Assembly (NCBI RefSeq): GCF_025567095.1
Contig: NZ_JAOQJH010000002.1
Direction: 5' to 3' (one strand)
DNA length: 64,000 nucleotides
Origin: Anthropogastromicrobium aceti
GTDB taxonomy: Bacteria; Bacillota; Clostridia; Lachnospirales; Lachnospiraceae
Below are positions 25,054 to 34,196 of this stretch, piece after piece; the first letter of the stretch is position 1, and each line of letters starts with the position of its first letter. The position numbers and the translations under genes were made by a program. The notes beneath the pieces were generated by a model. That model saw nothing but the letters and a program-made list of their open reading frames with translations. It searched no databases and had not been told where the DNA came from.

Positions 25054-25122
25054 TAACAGCTGCGAAGCAGTGATTAAGCCCGATAGGGCGGTTTTGCGCA
25101 TGATAGGCGCGAGCGAGCTGTT
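25054..25122 (+). other. Structured element after the lacI-type gene
   Basis: Outer arms AACAGCT / AGCTGTT enclose inner stems (GCCC...GGGC and a GCGC-rich stretch). No T tract follows. It may be a 3'-UTR structure or a small repeat. A function cannot be read from the sequence. Confidence 0.35.
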
Positions 25123-25167
25123 TCTTACCAATATAATCTAATATAGCAATTTTATACAAACATATCG

Positions 25168-25221
25168 AAAAAGAGTTATTACATAGTGAGTAGAGTACTT
25201 GCATGCATAACTCTTTTTTTT
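25168..25221. terminator. Terminator downstream of the LacI gene
   Basis: AAAAAGAGTTAT and ATAACTCTTTTTTTT form a 12-bp stem around a 27-base loop, with a long T tract. Confidence 0.75.
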
Positions 25222-25262
25222 GTGAATATTAGATATGTACACAAGTCGTCACAAGAAAGAAT

Positions 25263-25280
25263 ATCGCAAGCGGTTGCGAT
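25263..25280. promoter_or_regulatory. Candidate LacI-type operator
   Basis: ATCGCAAGCGGTTGCGAT is an 18-bp near-perfect palindrome with the CG-centred, TTGCG-arm form typical of LacI-family sites. It lies about 165 bases upstream of the -35 of the sugar operon, so repression would need looping or a second promoter. The regulator is presumed to be the neighbouring LacI protein. Confidence 0.55.
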
Positions 25281-25447
25281 AAACAATTTAAAAAGTTTTT
25301 TGAAAAAATAGCGTAATTAACTTATTTCATTGAACATTAAATAAAATTCAAAAAAAACATAATTGACATAATGCACAAAACAAAAGAGGCATAATCATAT
25401 AATTCTAACAAAAAATATTTTAATAAAAGAAAAATTATGATAACCGC

Positions 25448-25476
25448 TTGACATGTTAAAAGTGCAGTGCTAGAAT
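25448..25476 (+). promoter_or_regulatory. Promoter of the sugar ABC operon
   Basis: TTGACA (25448-25453), a 17-base spacer and TAGAAT (25471-25476), about 60 bases before the binding-protein gene. Confidence 0.75.
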
Positions 25477-25538
25477 GAAGACACAAACAAAGAAATGCCC
25501 ACATACGAGATAGGGGCACAAAATAGGAGGAATAAAAA

Positions 25539-26795
25539 ATGAGAAGAAAAGCAACACTCGCAATTACACTTGCGGCAGCAATGGCAGCAACAGCAGTTCC
25601 TGCAATGGCAGATGATAAGGTAAGCATTACCATTTTCAATTCCAAGATGGAGATTCAGAGCCAGTTTGAAGAGATGGCAGAAAAGTATGCTGAGGATAAT
25701 GGAATCAATATTGAGGTTTACTACTCAAATGATACAGTAGCAGCTCATCTGGCTACCAAGTATTCATCTGGAGATCCATATACATTAGCAATGGTAGATG
25801 CAAAGGATGTCTACTCACTGGCAAAAGATCATGCAATTGATATGAGCGATCAGGAGTGGGTAAAGAATACTAACTATGCAATCGGAATTGATGATCAGAT
25901 CAATGGTTTCCCTATGTGTGTTGAGGCTCGTGGACTGATTTACAATGCAGATGCGATCGAAGCAATTACTGGTGAAACATTTAACCCGGAAGATTACAAG
26001 ACACTTGATTCCTTTAAGGAGCTGATTGAGCAGTTAAAGGAAGGCGGTATGGAGACGCCTACTGGTATCATGAAGGAGGATTGGTCTTTAGGAGGTCACT
26101 TCCTGTCACAGGTATCAGAGGAGCAGCCGGATGTAGAGGAGTTTATTACAAAGCTTCATGAGGGTGAAGCAGATCTGATTAATGATGAGAAATTCAATTC
26201 TCTGATGGATTTCTTTGATGTAATGATGGAGAACAACTACGCAAAGGATTCTGCAATCGCAGCTGAGCGTGAAGTAACCGAGATGATGTTAGCTGAGGGA
26301 GAAATCGCGTTTATGTACGGTGGTAACTGGGATTGGTCCGTAATCAACGCATATGATTACACTGAGAACATGGGTATGATGCCAATTCCGCAGAACACAG
26401 ATGACGGCACTAACGAGAAGCTTGTAGGCGGCGGTTCTAAGTATTTTATGATTGATTCTTCTGATGCTACAACAGATGAGCAGCGTCAGGCAGCATTAGA
26501 TTTCTTAGAGTGGCTTGCAGATTCTGAAGAAGGTCAGAAGTTCATCACAGAAGACTGTGCACTTGTTCCTGCATTCACCAATAATAAGAATGAAGTAGCA
26601 GATCCGCTTGGACAGTCTGTTAAGAAGTATGCAGATGAGGGTGCTATGATTGATAACTACAACTACATGCCGGATGATCACATCTCTCTGTGTGGTGCAA
26701 TCTTCCAGAAGTATCTTGCAGGACAGATGGATCGTGCAGAGTTTGCAACTGAGATTGAGGATTACTGGAAGTCAGCAGACGTTGTAGAGCACTGA
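25539..26795 (+). CDS. CUT1 ABC transporter sugar-binding protein
   Basis: 418 residues. This is the extracellular solute-binding protein of a carbohydrate ABC importer (family 1, MalE-like). A signal peptide (residues 1-23, MRRKATLAITLAAAMAATAV, cut after AMA) is followed by VSITIFNSKMEIQSQFEEMA, the usual first strand and helix. There is no lipobox cysteine, which is unusual for a Bacillota binding protein. The late motif FMYGGNWDWSVI is typical of the family. It is the first gene of the transporter operon and is separated from the permeases by a strong hairpin, which probably keeps its expression highest. The sugar is unknown; the linked amylosucrase suggests sucrose or a gluco-oligosaccharide. 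Confidence 0.9.
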   Translation: MRRKATLAITLAAAMAATAVPAMADDKVSITIFNSKMEIQSQFEEMAEKYAEDNGINIEVYYSNDTVAAHLATKYSSGDPYTLAMVDAKDVYSLAKDHAIDMSDQEWVKNTNYAIGIDDQINGFPMCVEARGLIYNADAIEAITGETFNPEDYKTLDSFKELIEQLKEGGMETPTGIMKEDWSLGGHFLSQVSEEQPDVEEFITKLHEGEADLINDEKFNSLMDFFDVMMENNYAKDSAIAAEREVTEMMLAEGEIAFMYGGNWDWSVINAYDYTENMGMMPIPQNTDDGTNEKLVGGGSKYFMIDSSDATTDEQRQAALDFLEWLADSEEGQKFITEDCALVPAFTNNKNEVADPLGQSVKKYADEGAMIDNYNYMPDDHISLCGAIFQKYLAGQMDRAEFATEIEDYWKSADVVEH

Positions 26796-26862
26796 TAATA
26801 TCAAACATTTGATAGATGATGCTTCCTTATAATATAATAGGAAGGAAGACATTACCCCTATA

Positions 26863-26898
26863 GAGGCTGTCCGCCGATGACAGGCAGCGGACAGTCTC
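26863..26898 (+). terminator. Hairpin between binding protein and permease genes
   Basis: GAGGCTGTCCGC / GCGGACAGTCTC, a 12-bp stem with one G-U pair and a 12-base loop, with only a weak T stretch after it. It probably acts as a partial terminator or 3' stabiliser. Confidence 0.65.
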
Positions 26899-26945
26899 AT
26901 AATTTTCTTGATGATAAAACGAATACAGGGAAGGGGATCGTGATC

Positions 26946-27827
26946 ATGGATAGAAACACGACAAAATATAAAGTAAAGCAGTACATAATGTTCGCTGGTA
27001 TCTCCACTGTACTGTTTGCTGCAGTAGTAATTATTCCGTTTATCTACGGTTTATATTTGACCTTTACAAGCTGGGATGGTATTTCAAAGGATAAGCAGTT
27101 TGTCGGTTTTGCAAATTATATTGCAACGTTTAAAGATATTGCCTACTGGCAGGCACTTGGAAGAACAGTTATATATTCTGTTATTTCCGTTGTTCTGGTA
27201 AATGTGGTTGCATTTTTCCTGGCATATTTGCTGACTAGCGGTATTAAAGGACAGAACTTCTTCCGTGCGGGCTTCTTTATTCCAAACCTGATCGGTGGTA
27301 TTGTTCTTGGTTATGTATGGAAGTTTGTTTTTAACAGAGCATTTGTATCAATTGGAAAGGCAGTTTCTATTGGTGCGCTTTCAAATTCCTGGCTGGCAAC
27401 ACCGAGCGGTGCAATGGCATGTTTGATTATTGTTTCTGTATGGCAGTATGCTGGTTACATGATGTTAATTTATGTTGCCGGATTTATGAGTGTACCGAAG
27501 AGCTTAAAGGAAGCTGCTCAGATTGATGGATGTACTAGTTTTCAGGCAACAGTTAATATTATCATCCCACTTATGAGAGCTTCATTTGTACAGTGCTTGT
27601 TCCTTACAATTACCAGATGCTTCATGGTATATGATGTAAACCTGTCCTTGACAAAGGGTGAGCCATTCAATTCTTCTGTAATGGCAGCAATGCATGTATA
27701 TAATCAGGCATTTACTTATAAGAATTATGGCCTTGGACAGGCTGAAGCACTTGTACTGTTTATCGTCTGCGCAATCGTAGGTGTGACACAGGTTTATATT
27801 GGTAAGAAAGGGGAGGTGGCAGCATAA
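26946..27827 (+). CDS. CUT1 sugar ABC transporter permease (MalF-type)
   Basis: 293 residues from ATG 26946, behind AAGGGGATCGTGATC. The longer frame to 26877 reads through the intergenic hairpin and is rejected. Six membrane helices are visible, with the first at about residues 15-37 (FAGISTVLFAAVVIIPFIYG). The cytoplasmic EAA loop reads EAAQIDGCTSFQATVNIIIP, which docks with the shared ATPase. No ATPase gene is in the operon, so a multi-sugar MsmK/MsiK-type ATPase encoded elsewhere is expected. Its stop overlaps the next start (TAATG). Confidence 0.9.
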   Translation: MDRNTTKYKVKQYIMFAGISTVLFAAVVIIPFIYGLYLTFTSWDGISKDKQFVGFANYIATFKDIAYWQALGRTVIYSVISVVLVNVVAFFLAYLLTSGIKGQNFFRAGFFIPNLIGGIVLGYVWKFVFNRAFVSIGKAVSIGALSNSWLATPSGAMACLIIVSVWQYAGYMMLIYVAGFMSVPKSLKEAAQIDGCTSFQATVNIIIPLMRASFVQCLFLTITRCFMVYDVNLSLTKGEPFNSSVMAAMHVYNQAFTYKNYGLGQAEALVLFIVCAIVGVTQVYIGKKGEVAA

Positions 27828-28687
27828 TGGAAGAAAATAAAAAAGCGGCACAGAAAAAGAAAATTAGCCATGCCATTATAATGGTTGTTTTAATCCTCCT
27901 GTTTCTGATGTTTATCTTTCCGTTTATTCTCGTTATTATTAATGCATTTAAGACAAAGGGTGACATTATGTCTGACCCGATGGCACTAGTTGGTTCTCAT
28001 GGATTTATTGTAACAAACTTCTCTGATGCGATGAAGAAGATGAATTTTACAACATCTTTTACCAACTCACTGATCATCACAGTTTCAGCAACAATTGGAA
28101 CTATTCTTTTGTCTGCAATGACCGCATTTGTAATTGTAAGAAACAATTGGAAGGCATGTAAGCTTCTGTTTACATTAATGATTGCATCTATGGTAATTCC
28201 ATTCCAGGTTTTGATGATTCCGTTAGTATCATTATATGGTGGTATCTTTGGAGTTTTAAATAGCCGTGTGACCTTAATCCTTATGCATATCGGATTTTCA
28301 CTTTCAATGGCAACATTCATGTTCCATGGAGCAATTCATACGAATATTCCGTTAGAGCTTGAGGAAGCGGCATTTTTGGATGGCTGCAGCAACTGGCAGA
28401 CATACTGGAAAATCGTATTTCCACTGTTAAAGCCAACGATTGCAACTGTAGCAATTATTGATGCAATGGCATTCTGGAACGATTATCTTCTTCCGAGCCT
28501 TGTACTTGGTCGTAAGGAGCTTTATACACTTCCAATTGCAACACAGGCATTCTATGGAACTTACTCTACGGATATGGGCCTGGTAATGGCTGCTCTGCTG
28601 TTAGCGATGCTGCCGATTTTGATTTTATATCTGTTCTTGCAGCGCTACATTGTTGAGGGCGTTACCTCCGGTGCAGTAAAGGGATAA
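27827..28687 (+). CDS. CUT1 sugar ABC transporter permease (MalG-type)
   Basis: 286 residues with six membrane helices. The EAA loop reads LEEAAFLDGCSNWQTYWKIV, and the C-terminal PILILYLFLQRYIVEGVTSG with GAVKG is the standard ending of MalG-type subunits. It overlaps the preceding permease by one base, so the two are translationally coupled and probably form a heterodimer. A strong terminator follows, after which the amylosucrase-like gene begins. Confidence 0.92.
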   Translation: MEENKKAAQKKKISHAIIMVVLILLFLMFIFPFILVIINAFKTKGDIMSDPMALVGSHGFIVTNFSDAMKKMNFTTSFTNSLIITVSATIGTILLSAMTAFVIVRNNWKACKLLFTLMIASMVIPFQVLMIPLVSLYGGIFGVLNSRVTLILMHIGFSLSMATFMFHGAIHTNIPLELEEAAFLDGCSNWQTYWKIVFPLLKPTIATVAIIDAMAFWNDYLLPSLVLGRKELYTLPIATQAFYGTYSTDMGLVMAALLLAMLPILILYLFLQRYIVEGVTSGAVKG

Positions 28688-28704
28688 TTTAGTGTTTATT
28701 TATA

Positions 28705-28746
28705 AGGGGTCCAAAATACAGTTTGTTTTGGACCCCATTTCTTTTT
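28705..28746 (+). terminator. Terminator after the sugar permease genes
   Basis: Perfect 11-bp stem GGGGTCCAAAA / TTTTGGACCCC with a 9-base loop and the T-rich tail ATTTCTTTTT. Confidence 0.88.
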
Positions 28747-28802
28747 AACGATGAGAAAAGGAGACAAGTGAGAGCGCAGGTGCTCAAACTTTAACAAATA
28801 AT

Positions 28803-30635
28803 ATGGAAACAATATATAAGGAACGCTTTGAGCAAAAGAAGGATGAGCTTCATGATCTTTATATGCAATTATATGGAAATGATGCAATGTTTGCAGAGCT
28901 GTGCGAGCATTTGTACGCATTTTATAAGGAGAGAAGTGAGAAGTTAAAGACGCTTGATAAAAAGCGTGAAGCTGATCCTAATTGGTACAAAAAAAATGAT
29001 ATGCTTGGCATGATGTTTTATATTGACAATTTTGCTGGCAACATGAAGGGTGTACAGGGAAAGCTGGATTATCTGGAAAAGAATAATGTTAATTATATTC
29101 ATTTGATGCCATTTCTTGATACACCAAAAGGACGCTCTGATGGAGGTTATGCAGTAGCTGATTTTAGAAAGGTTCAGGAAAATTTAGGTTCCATGGAAGA
29201 CCTTGAGAATTTGACTAATGCCTGCCATGAGAAGGGAATCAGTGTGTGTATGGATTTTGTTATGAACCACACTTCAGAGGATCATGAATGGGCAAAGAAG
29301 GCACGTCAGGGAGATGGAGAATATATGAGCCGCTATTTCTTTTTTGATAATGCGGTTATTCCATCTGAATATGAAAAGACAGTTCCGCAGGTATTCCCGA
29401 CGACTGCACCTGGCAACTTTACATGGCTTCCAGAAATTGGTCACTATGTAATGACGACATTTTATCCTTATCAGTGGGATCTCAATTACAAGAATCCAAG
29501 AGTATTCAATGAAATGATGTATAATTTCCTCTATCTGGCAAATAAGGGAATTGATATCATTCGAATTGATGCAGTGCCATATATATGGAAGGAACTCCAT
29601 ACGACATGCAGAAATCTGCCGCAGGTACATACAATTGTACGTATGATGAGACTGATCGGAGAACTTGTCTGCCCTGGCATTTTGCTTTTGGGTGAGGTAG
29701 TAATGGAGCCGGAAAAGGTTGTTCCATACTTTGGAACTGTAGAAAAGCCAGAGTGTCATATGCTGTATAATGTAACAACAATGGCTACCACATGGCATAC
29801 TGTAGCAACAAGAGATGTCAGTCTGTTAAAGAAGCAGCTTGATATTGTAAATCGTCTTCCAAAGGACTATGTTTTCTTAAATTATCTGCGCTGCCATGAT
29901 GATATTGGCTGGGGACTTGATTTTGCAACTTTGCAGCAGGAAGGCATTCAGGAGCGTGCGCATAAGCAATATTTGAATGATTATTTTAGAGGCTATGCCG
30001 GTTACAGCAACAGCCGCGGTGTTCTCTATAATGAGGATCCGGTGACTGGTGATGCAAGATTTTGTGGAACAACTGCTTCAATGTGCGGTATTGAAAAGGC
30101 AAGCTATCAGCACGATAAAGAGGCACTTGAGAAGGCCATTCGAATGGATGTAATGCTTCATGCATATATGTTTATGCAGTCTGGAATCCCTGTGCTTTAT
30201 AGTGGAGATGAAATTGGCCAGTTAAATGATTATGCTTATAGGGATGATCCTGATAAGGCACCAGATTCACGTTATGTTCACCGTGGTGCAATGAATTGGG
30301 AAGAGGCAGCAAAGAGCAGTGATCAATCTACTATTCCAGGTCAGATTTCTTCAAAGCTTAATCAGCTTGAGAAGCTTCGTAAATCTGAGAAGGCATTTAT
30401 GAGCAATGCGGATACATGGACTGTTGAAACATGGGATAAGAGCATTCTTTGTATCGGACGTTATTATGATGGCGATAAGATATATGGCTTATTTAACTTT
30501 AGTGAATTTGATAAGACGGCTTGGATCAATGAGAGAGACGGTCTGTACTGTGATCTTTTAACTGGAACATTAATGGAGGCAGCTGGAGTCAATATTCCGG
30601 CATATGGCTATATGTGGCTGAAGAAGGTTCGATAA
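28803..30635 (+). CDS. Amylosucrase-like GH13_4 glucosyltransferase/hydrolase
   Basis: 610 residues, close in length and motif order to amylosucrase, which uses sucrose to build an alpha-1,4-glucan and release fructose. An N-terminal helical region (about 1-80) precedes the GH13 barrel. Nucleophile Asp256 is in GIDIIRIDAVPYIWK, acid/base Glu298 in LLLGEVVMEP and stabiliser Asp366 in RCHDDIGWG. SGDEIGQLNDYAY and DSRYVHRGAMNW also match amylosucrase. No signal peptide is seen, so it is cytoplasmic. Lying after a CUT1 importer and a LacI regulator, it may act on imported sucrose or related sugars. No ribosome site precedes the ATG; an 8-codon GTG ORF (28768) behind AAGGAGAC ends just upstream and could couple translation. 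Sucrose hydrolase is an alternative. Confidence 0.85.
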   Translation: METIYKERFEQKKDELHDLYMQLYGNDAMFAELCEHLYAFYKERSEKLKTLDKKREADPNWYKKNDMLGMMFYIDNFAGNMKGVQGKLDYLEKNNVNYIHLMPFLDTPKGRSDGGYAVADFRKVQENLGSMEDLENLTNACHEKGISVCMDFVMNHTSEDHEWAKKARQGDGEYMSRYFFFDNAVIPSEYEKTVPQVFPTTAPGNFTWLPEIGHYVMTTFYPYQWDLNYKNPRVFNEMMYNFLYLANKGIDIIRIDAVPYIWKELHTTCRNLPQVHTIVRMMRLIGELVCPGILLLGEVVMEPEKVVPYFGTVEKPECHMLYNVTTMATTWHTVATRDVSLLKKQLDIVNRLPKDYVFLNYLRCHDDIGWGLDFATLQQEGIQERAHKQYLNDYFRGYAGYSNSRGVLYNEDPVTGDARFCGTTASMCGIEKASYQHDKEALEKAIRMDVMLHAYMFMQSGIPVLYSGDEIGQLNDYAYRDDPDKAPDSRYVHRGAMNWEEAAKSSDQSTIPGQISSKLNQLEKLRKSEKAFMSNADTWTVETWDKSILCIGRYYDGDKIYGLFNFSEFDKTAWINERDGLYCDLLTGTLMEAAGVNIPAYGYMWLKKVR

Positions 30636-30701
30636 GAACAAAAGAGTACAATTGTATATAATGATTCTGAAAAAAGATAAGTAAAATCAAAATCAGATAA
30701 G

Positions 30702-30743
30702 AAAAAGCGTACCTTCCAGGATAAACTGGCGGATACGCTTTTT
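30702..30743. terminator. Bidirectional terminator
   Basis: AAAAAGCGTA / TACGCTTTTT with an inner CCAG/CTGG stem, between the convergent amylosucrase-like and YfcC genes. Both strands end in T runs. Confidence 0.85.
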
Positions 30744-30750
30744 GATTGTT

Positions 30751-32271
30751 TTAGAAACCAATTCCAACGGCAATCAGAATAGTTATGATTGCACCAATCA
30801 TCAAAATACCGAGGAATTTCCACATGAATTTAATCCAGTTGGACCACTCAATTTTTGCAATTGCCAGAGAACCGATCAAACATCCAGAGGTTGGAACGAT
30901 CAGGTTGGTGAATGCATCACCAAGCTGGAATGCAAGAACAGAGGTCTGACGGGAAACACCAAGAAGATCAGCAAGTGGTGCCATGATCGGCATGGTGATT
31001 GCAGCTTGTCCAGAACCTGATACGACAAAGAAGTTAAATACGGACTGGAAAAGATACATAAGTACAGCGGCAAATGCACCGGAAAGTCCTGAGAGTGCCT
31101 GAGAAATTCCGTACATGACTGTGTTGATAACGGTTGGTGTGGTCGGGTCGGAGCCGCCAAGAACCTGCATGATACCTTGTGCCATTGCGACAACAAGTGC
31201 TGCACCTATAAGATCCTTTGCGCCATCTTTAAATGAAGATGCAATGTCATTTAGCTTCATATTATTTAAGTGGAAAACAACGCCGATAACACCAGAAACG
31301 ATTCCCATGATGAAAAACTGAGTAGCGATTTCTGCCATATAGTAGCCCTTTACCATGACACCCCAGATAACCCAGATGACAGTAGCAGCAAGTGTCAGAA
31401 GTACTAAGATGTGGCCAATGCCAAAATCGTGTCCATCGTCAAGTCCTGTTTTTTCGTTTTGATCACGGAAATACTGATCGCTTTCGTAGGCAACAGAGAT
31501 AGTAGGTGTTTTCTTTACTTTGGATGCGTAGAACATTGTCATTCCACAGCCAAGTGCGGTGAAGACAACCCACATAACCATACGAAAACCAGCGCCAGAG
31601 AATACGTCAATTCCAGCAATTCCCTGAGCAACACCAACAGAGAAGGGATTCATCCATGAGGAACCGAAGCCAATCTGTGTAGCAACATAGGTGACAAGTA
31701 CTGCAATTACGGTGTCGTATCCTACTGCAACAAACAGCGGACAGAGAATCATCGTAAATGGAAGTGCTTCCTCGCCCATTCCAAAGACAGCACCTCCTAA
31801 TGAAAATAGTACAAACAGCACTGGAATTAACAGCTTTTCAGCTCCCTTTGCTTTGCGAATTAATCCAATTAAGCCGGATTCGAGTGCACCAGTTTTGATC
31901 ATGATTCCAAATGCACCGCCGACAACTAATAGGAATGCTATGATATCCATAGCGGAGCTATTGACGATTCCGTTGTACATGTAGTTAAAGAAACCGGTTC
32001 CACCGTCACCACTGAATAATGAGACACCTTCTGTTACGACCTTTCCAGCATCATCTCTTAAATACTGAAAGCTTCCGTCTTTGATGACGGTACGTGTTTT
32101 TTCTACACCATTAATCATGTACGAAACGTCCTGTGTTTCGTAGTAGCCCTTTGGAACAAGGAACGTTAAAATTGCAGCCAGAACAACTACAAAAAAGATA
32201 ATGATGTAAGTGTCTGGTACGGTAAAGCCCTTGTTAAAAGATTTTAAACCTTCTCCTTTTTTGTGGCTCAT
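30751..32271 (-). CDS. YfcC-family (AbgT/C4-dicarboxylate-like) membrane transporter
   Basis: 506 residues from ATG 32271 behind GAAGGGAGACTCAACT; the longer frame overlaps the next gene and is rejected. Twelve or so membrane helices are visible. Hallmarks are GFTVPDTYIIIFFVVVLAAI with LVPKG, GAFGIMIKTGALESG, and the paired motifs GMGEEALPF and QAAITMPIMAPLADLLGVSR. A large loop (about residues 45-80) faces outward. The family is annotated as uptake carriers for amino acids, short peptides or dicarboxylates. Downstream in an operon with isoaspartyl dipeptidase, it may import the dipeptides that enzyme cleaves. Confidence 0.85.
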   Translation of the reverse strand: MSHKKGEGLKSFNKGFTVPDTYIIIFFVVVLAAILTFLVPKGYYETQDVSYMINGVEKTRTVIKDGSFQYLRDDAGKVVTEGVSLFSGDGGTGFFNYMYNGIVNSSAMDIIAFLLVVGGAFGIMIKTGALESGLIGLIRKAKGAEKLLIPVLFVLFSLGGAVFGMGEEALPFTMILCPLFVAVGYDTVIAVLVTYVATQIGFGSSWMNPFSVGVAQGIAGIDVFSGAGFRMVMWVVFTALGCGMTMFYASKVKKTPTISVAYESDQYFRDQNEKTGLDDGHDFGIGHILVLLTLAATVIWVIWGVMVKGYYMAEIATQFFIMGIVSGVIGVVFHLNNMKLNDIASSFKDGAKDLIGAALVVAMAQGIMQVLGGSDPTTPTVINTVMYGISQALSGLSGAFAAVLMYLFQSVFNFFVVSGSGQAAITMPIMAPLADLLGVSRQTSVLAFQLGDAFTNLIVPTSGCLIGSLAIAKIEWSNWIKFMWKFLGILMIGAIITILIAVGIGF

Positions 32272-32395
32272 AGTTGAGTCTCCCTTCATTTGATATATAA
32301 TGCAATCATAAAACATAAATAAGATTTGCAAGGGATAGTGTATCATATCAAATGAAATAAAGAAACTAAAAAATAAGAAAAAATCAAAAAAGAAT

Positions 32396-33541
32396 TTAAT
32401 AGACTGACTTTCCTCTTGCAATGACTTTGATAAGCTGCAAGTTCTTATCTAAGATACAAAGATCAGCATCATATCCTTCCTGAACTCTTCCTTTCTTATT
32501 TAAATGAAGAATGTCGGCAGGGTTGGAGGTGATTGTGGAGAGTGCGGTTTCTAGTGGAATGTTTTCCATGGATACGCATTCCTTTACTTCCTTTAACAGG
32601 CAGCTGGACTGACCGACTCCCATTCCCTGAAATTCACCTTTTTTATTGTAGATTGGCAGGCTTCCCTGTCCATCGGAGGAGATTGTGATACGGTTTGGAT
32701 TGACACCTGCATTTAGCATACGCTTGATTCCTTTGCATACGCGCACCTCATCGCAGATAGTCTCCCAGTAGTCGATATCTTCGTTTCCTGTAAAGTCAAC
32801 GGCACCGCCCTTTAATGCATATTCGATGGCTTGGCAAAAAAGTGCCTCGTTTCGGTTTACGTGAGTAGGAAGAAACTGTGATGCAGGAATTTCTGTCTCA
32901 TCAATTACACGGTTGATTAACTCCATGCCTCGTGAGCCATCACCGAGATGAACGTTAATGATTCCAGCTTTTCCAGAAAGTACTCCGCCGAGTCTTGTAT
33001 CGGCTGCAACACGGGTAAATTCTTCAAAGGTTGGCTGGGAGGAACGATGGTCTGAAATGGCGATTTCTCCTGTTCCAATGATTTCCTGAATCATCATAAT
33101 ATCCTTTGGGATGCTGTCAGTCAGCGTGCGAACAGGAACCTGATAACTTCCAGTGTAGCAGTAAGCAGATATTCCCTGCTCGTTTAGTCCCTTTGTTTTG
33201 GCGACAAGTGCACACATATCACGTCCTATTCCATCAGTGCCAAGACAGCCAACAACAGTTGTCACGCCGAATTTGGTGAGCCCTTCCATGGTAGCCTCTG
33301 GTGTACGATTGGCAAAACCGCCCTCTCCGCCTCCTCCGAGTACATGAACATGACAGTCAATAAAACCAGGTGTGAGGATCAGATTTGTTCCATCAATTTG
33401 CTCAGACTCTGGAAAATATGAAGGAATTGATAGACTGCCTGCATCTGCAATTTTTACAATTTTATCGTGAATGATAAGTACATCCTTTTTTCCAAGATGC
33501 TCTGGTGCGTAAATGTCAATATTTTGAATTAGTTTGATCAT
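32396..33541 (-). CDS. iadA: Isoaspartyl dipeptidase (beta-aspartyl peptidase)
   Basis: 381 residues of the amidohydrolase superfamily, a cytoplasmic binuclear Zn enzyme that splits beta-aspartyl dipeptides arising from damaged proteins. Metal ligands are in GFIDCHVHVLGGGGEGG, the carboxylated lysine probably in SGKAGIINVHLGDG (which also gives a His), THVNR, and the catalytic Asp in SSDGQGSLP. The first strand MIKLIQNIDIYAPE and the C-terminal ARGKSVY are typical of the fold. It starts at 33541. The YfcC transporter gene follows after 124 bases on the same strand, suggesting a scavenging unit. Confidence 0.9.
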   Translation of the reverse strand: MIKLIQNIDIYAPEHLGKKDVLIIHDKIVKIADAGSLSIPSYFPESEQIDGTNLILTPGFIDCHVHVLGGGGEGGFANRTPEATMEGLTKFGVTTVVGCLGTDGIGRDMCALVAKTKGLNEQGISAYCYTGSYQVPVRTLTDSIPKDIMMIQEIIGTGEIAISDHRSSQPTFEEFTRVAADTRLGGVLSGKAGIINVHLGDGSRGMELINRVIDETEIPASQFLPTHVNRNEALFCQAIEYALKGGAVDFTGNEDIDYWETICDEVRVCKGIKRMLNAGVNPNRITISSDGQGSLPIYNKKGEFQGMGVGQSSCLLKEVKECVSMENIPLETALSTITSNPADILHLNKKGRVQEGYDADLCILDKNLQLIKVIARGKSVY

Positions 33542-33645
33542 ATTATTATAAACACCTTTCTAAAATTATTTTGGCGATCAAATTCGCTGCCAATAGTATA
33601 CCACACAAAGCAGGATGAGCAAACGAAAAAGTGGTTATGTTTTTA

Positions 33646-33689
33646 TTGACAAGAAGAGAAAAAAACACTATAATCGTTCAAAATAGAAC
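33646..33689 (+). promoter_or_regulatory. MarR gene promoter and operator
   Basis: A perfect consensus promoter, TTGACA (33646-33651), a 17-base spacer and TATAAT (33669-33674). An inverted repeat GTTC-N6-GAAC (33676-33689) overlaps the expected start site. MarR proteins usually repress their own gene through such a site. Confidence 0.75.
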
Positions 33690-33707
33690 TACAGAAGGAG
33701 GGCATAC

Positions 33708-34160
33708 ATGTATTTTTGTGATGAGCATAGAGGAATTACACGTTATTATGAGATTCTGAAGTCATCCGTATGTGAAAAATATCAGCTTAGGCAGATGGAG
33801 TATGATATACTGATGTTTCTATATAATAATCCACAGCATAACACGGCAGCAGATATTGTCAGATACAGAAAGTCAACAAAATCTCACGTATCTATGTCAC
33901 TTAAGGTGCTTGAGGAAAAAGGACTGATTGAAAGAAGGATAGATAAAGACAGTAAAAAACGTGTTGAAATTTATATTTTGGATTCAGCAGATGATATAAT
34001 AAAAGATGGCATACGCGTACAAAAGCAGTTTGCAAAAGATATGTTTAATGGGCTTACAGACGATGAAATTGCATTGTGTAAGCAGATCTTTAAAAAGATA
34101 TGTAATAACGCGGAAGCGTGCATAAAAGCTGCAAATAAAAAAGTGCCTGCAGAAAAATAA
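33708..34160 (+). CDS. MarR-family transcriptional regulator
   Basis: 150 residues with a winged-helix core. LRQMEYDILMFLYNNPQHNT is followed by a recognition region TKSHVSMSLKVLEEKGLIER and a wing with DKDSKKRVEIYI. The protein has flanking dimer helices. It starts at 33708 behind AGAAGGAGGGCATAC, and a GTTC/GAAC palindrome overlaps its promoter start, so self-repression is likely. Its targets are unknown; the divergent iadA-yfcC operon starts about 165 bases away and is a candidate. It is followed by a terminator. Confidence 0.85.
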   Translation: MYFCDEHRGITRYYEILKSSVCEKYQLRQMEYDILMFLYNNPQHNTAADIVRYRKSTKSHVSMSLKVLEEKGLIERRIDKDSKKRVEIYILDSADDIIKDGIRVQKQFAKDMFNGLTDDEIALCKQIFKKICNNAEACIKAANKKVPAEK

Positions 34161-34182
34161 GACTGCGGGCACTTTGTTTTTT
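34139..34182 (+). terminator. Terminator after the MarR gene
   Basis: AAGTGCCTGCAG / CTGCGGGCACTT stem with a 10-base loop, followed by TGTTTTTT. It starts within the last codons of the gene. It also serves the convergent Amt gene. Confidence 0.85.
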
Positions 34183-34196
34183 AAGGAAGATATAAA

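Noticed and set aside
26877..26945. Upstream start of the first sugar permease
   Set aside because: Those codons lie in the intergenic hairpin. ATG 26946 has a ribosome site and the expected N-terminus.
32272..32421. Long N-terminus of the YfcC transporter
   Set aside because: It would overlap iadA and adds a Phe-rich stretch. ATG 32271 has GGGAG at proper spacing.
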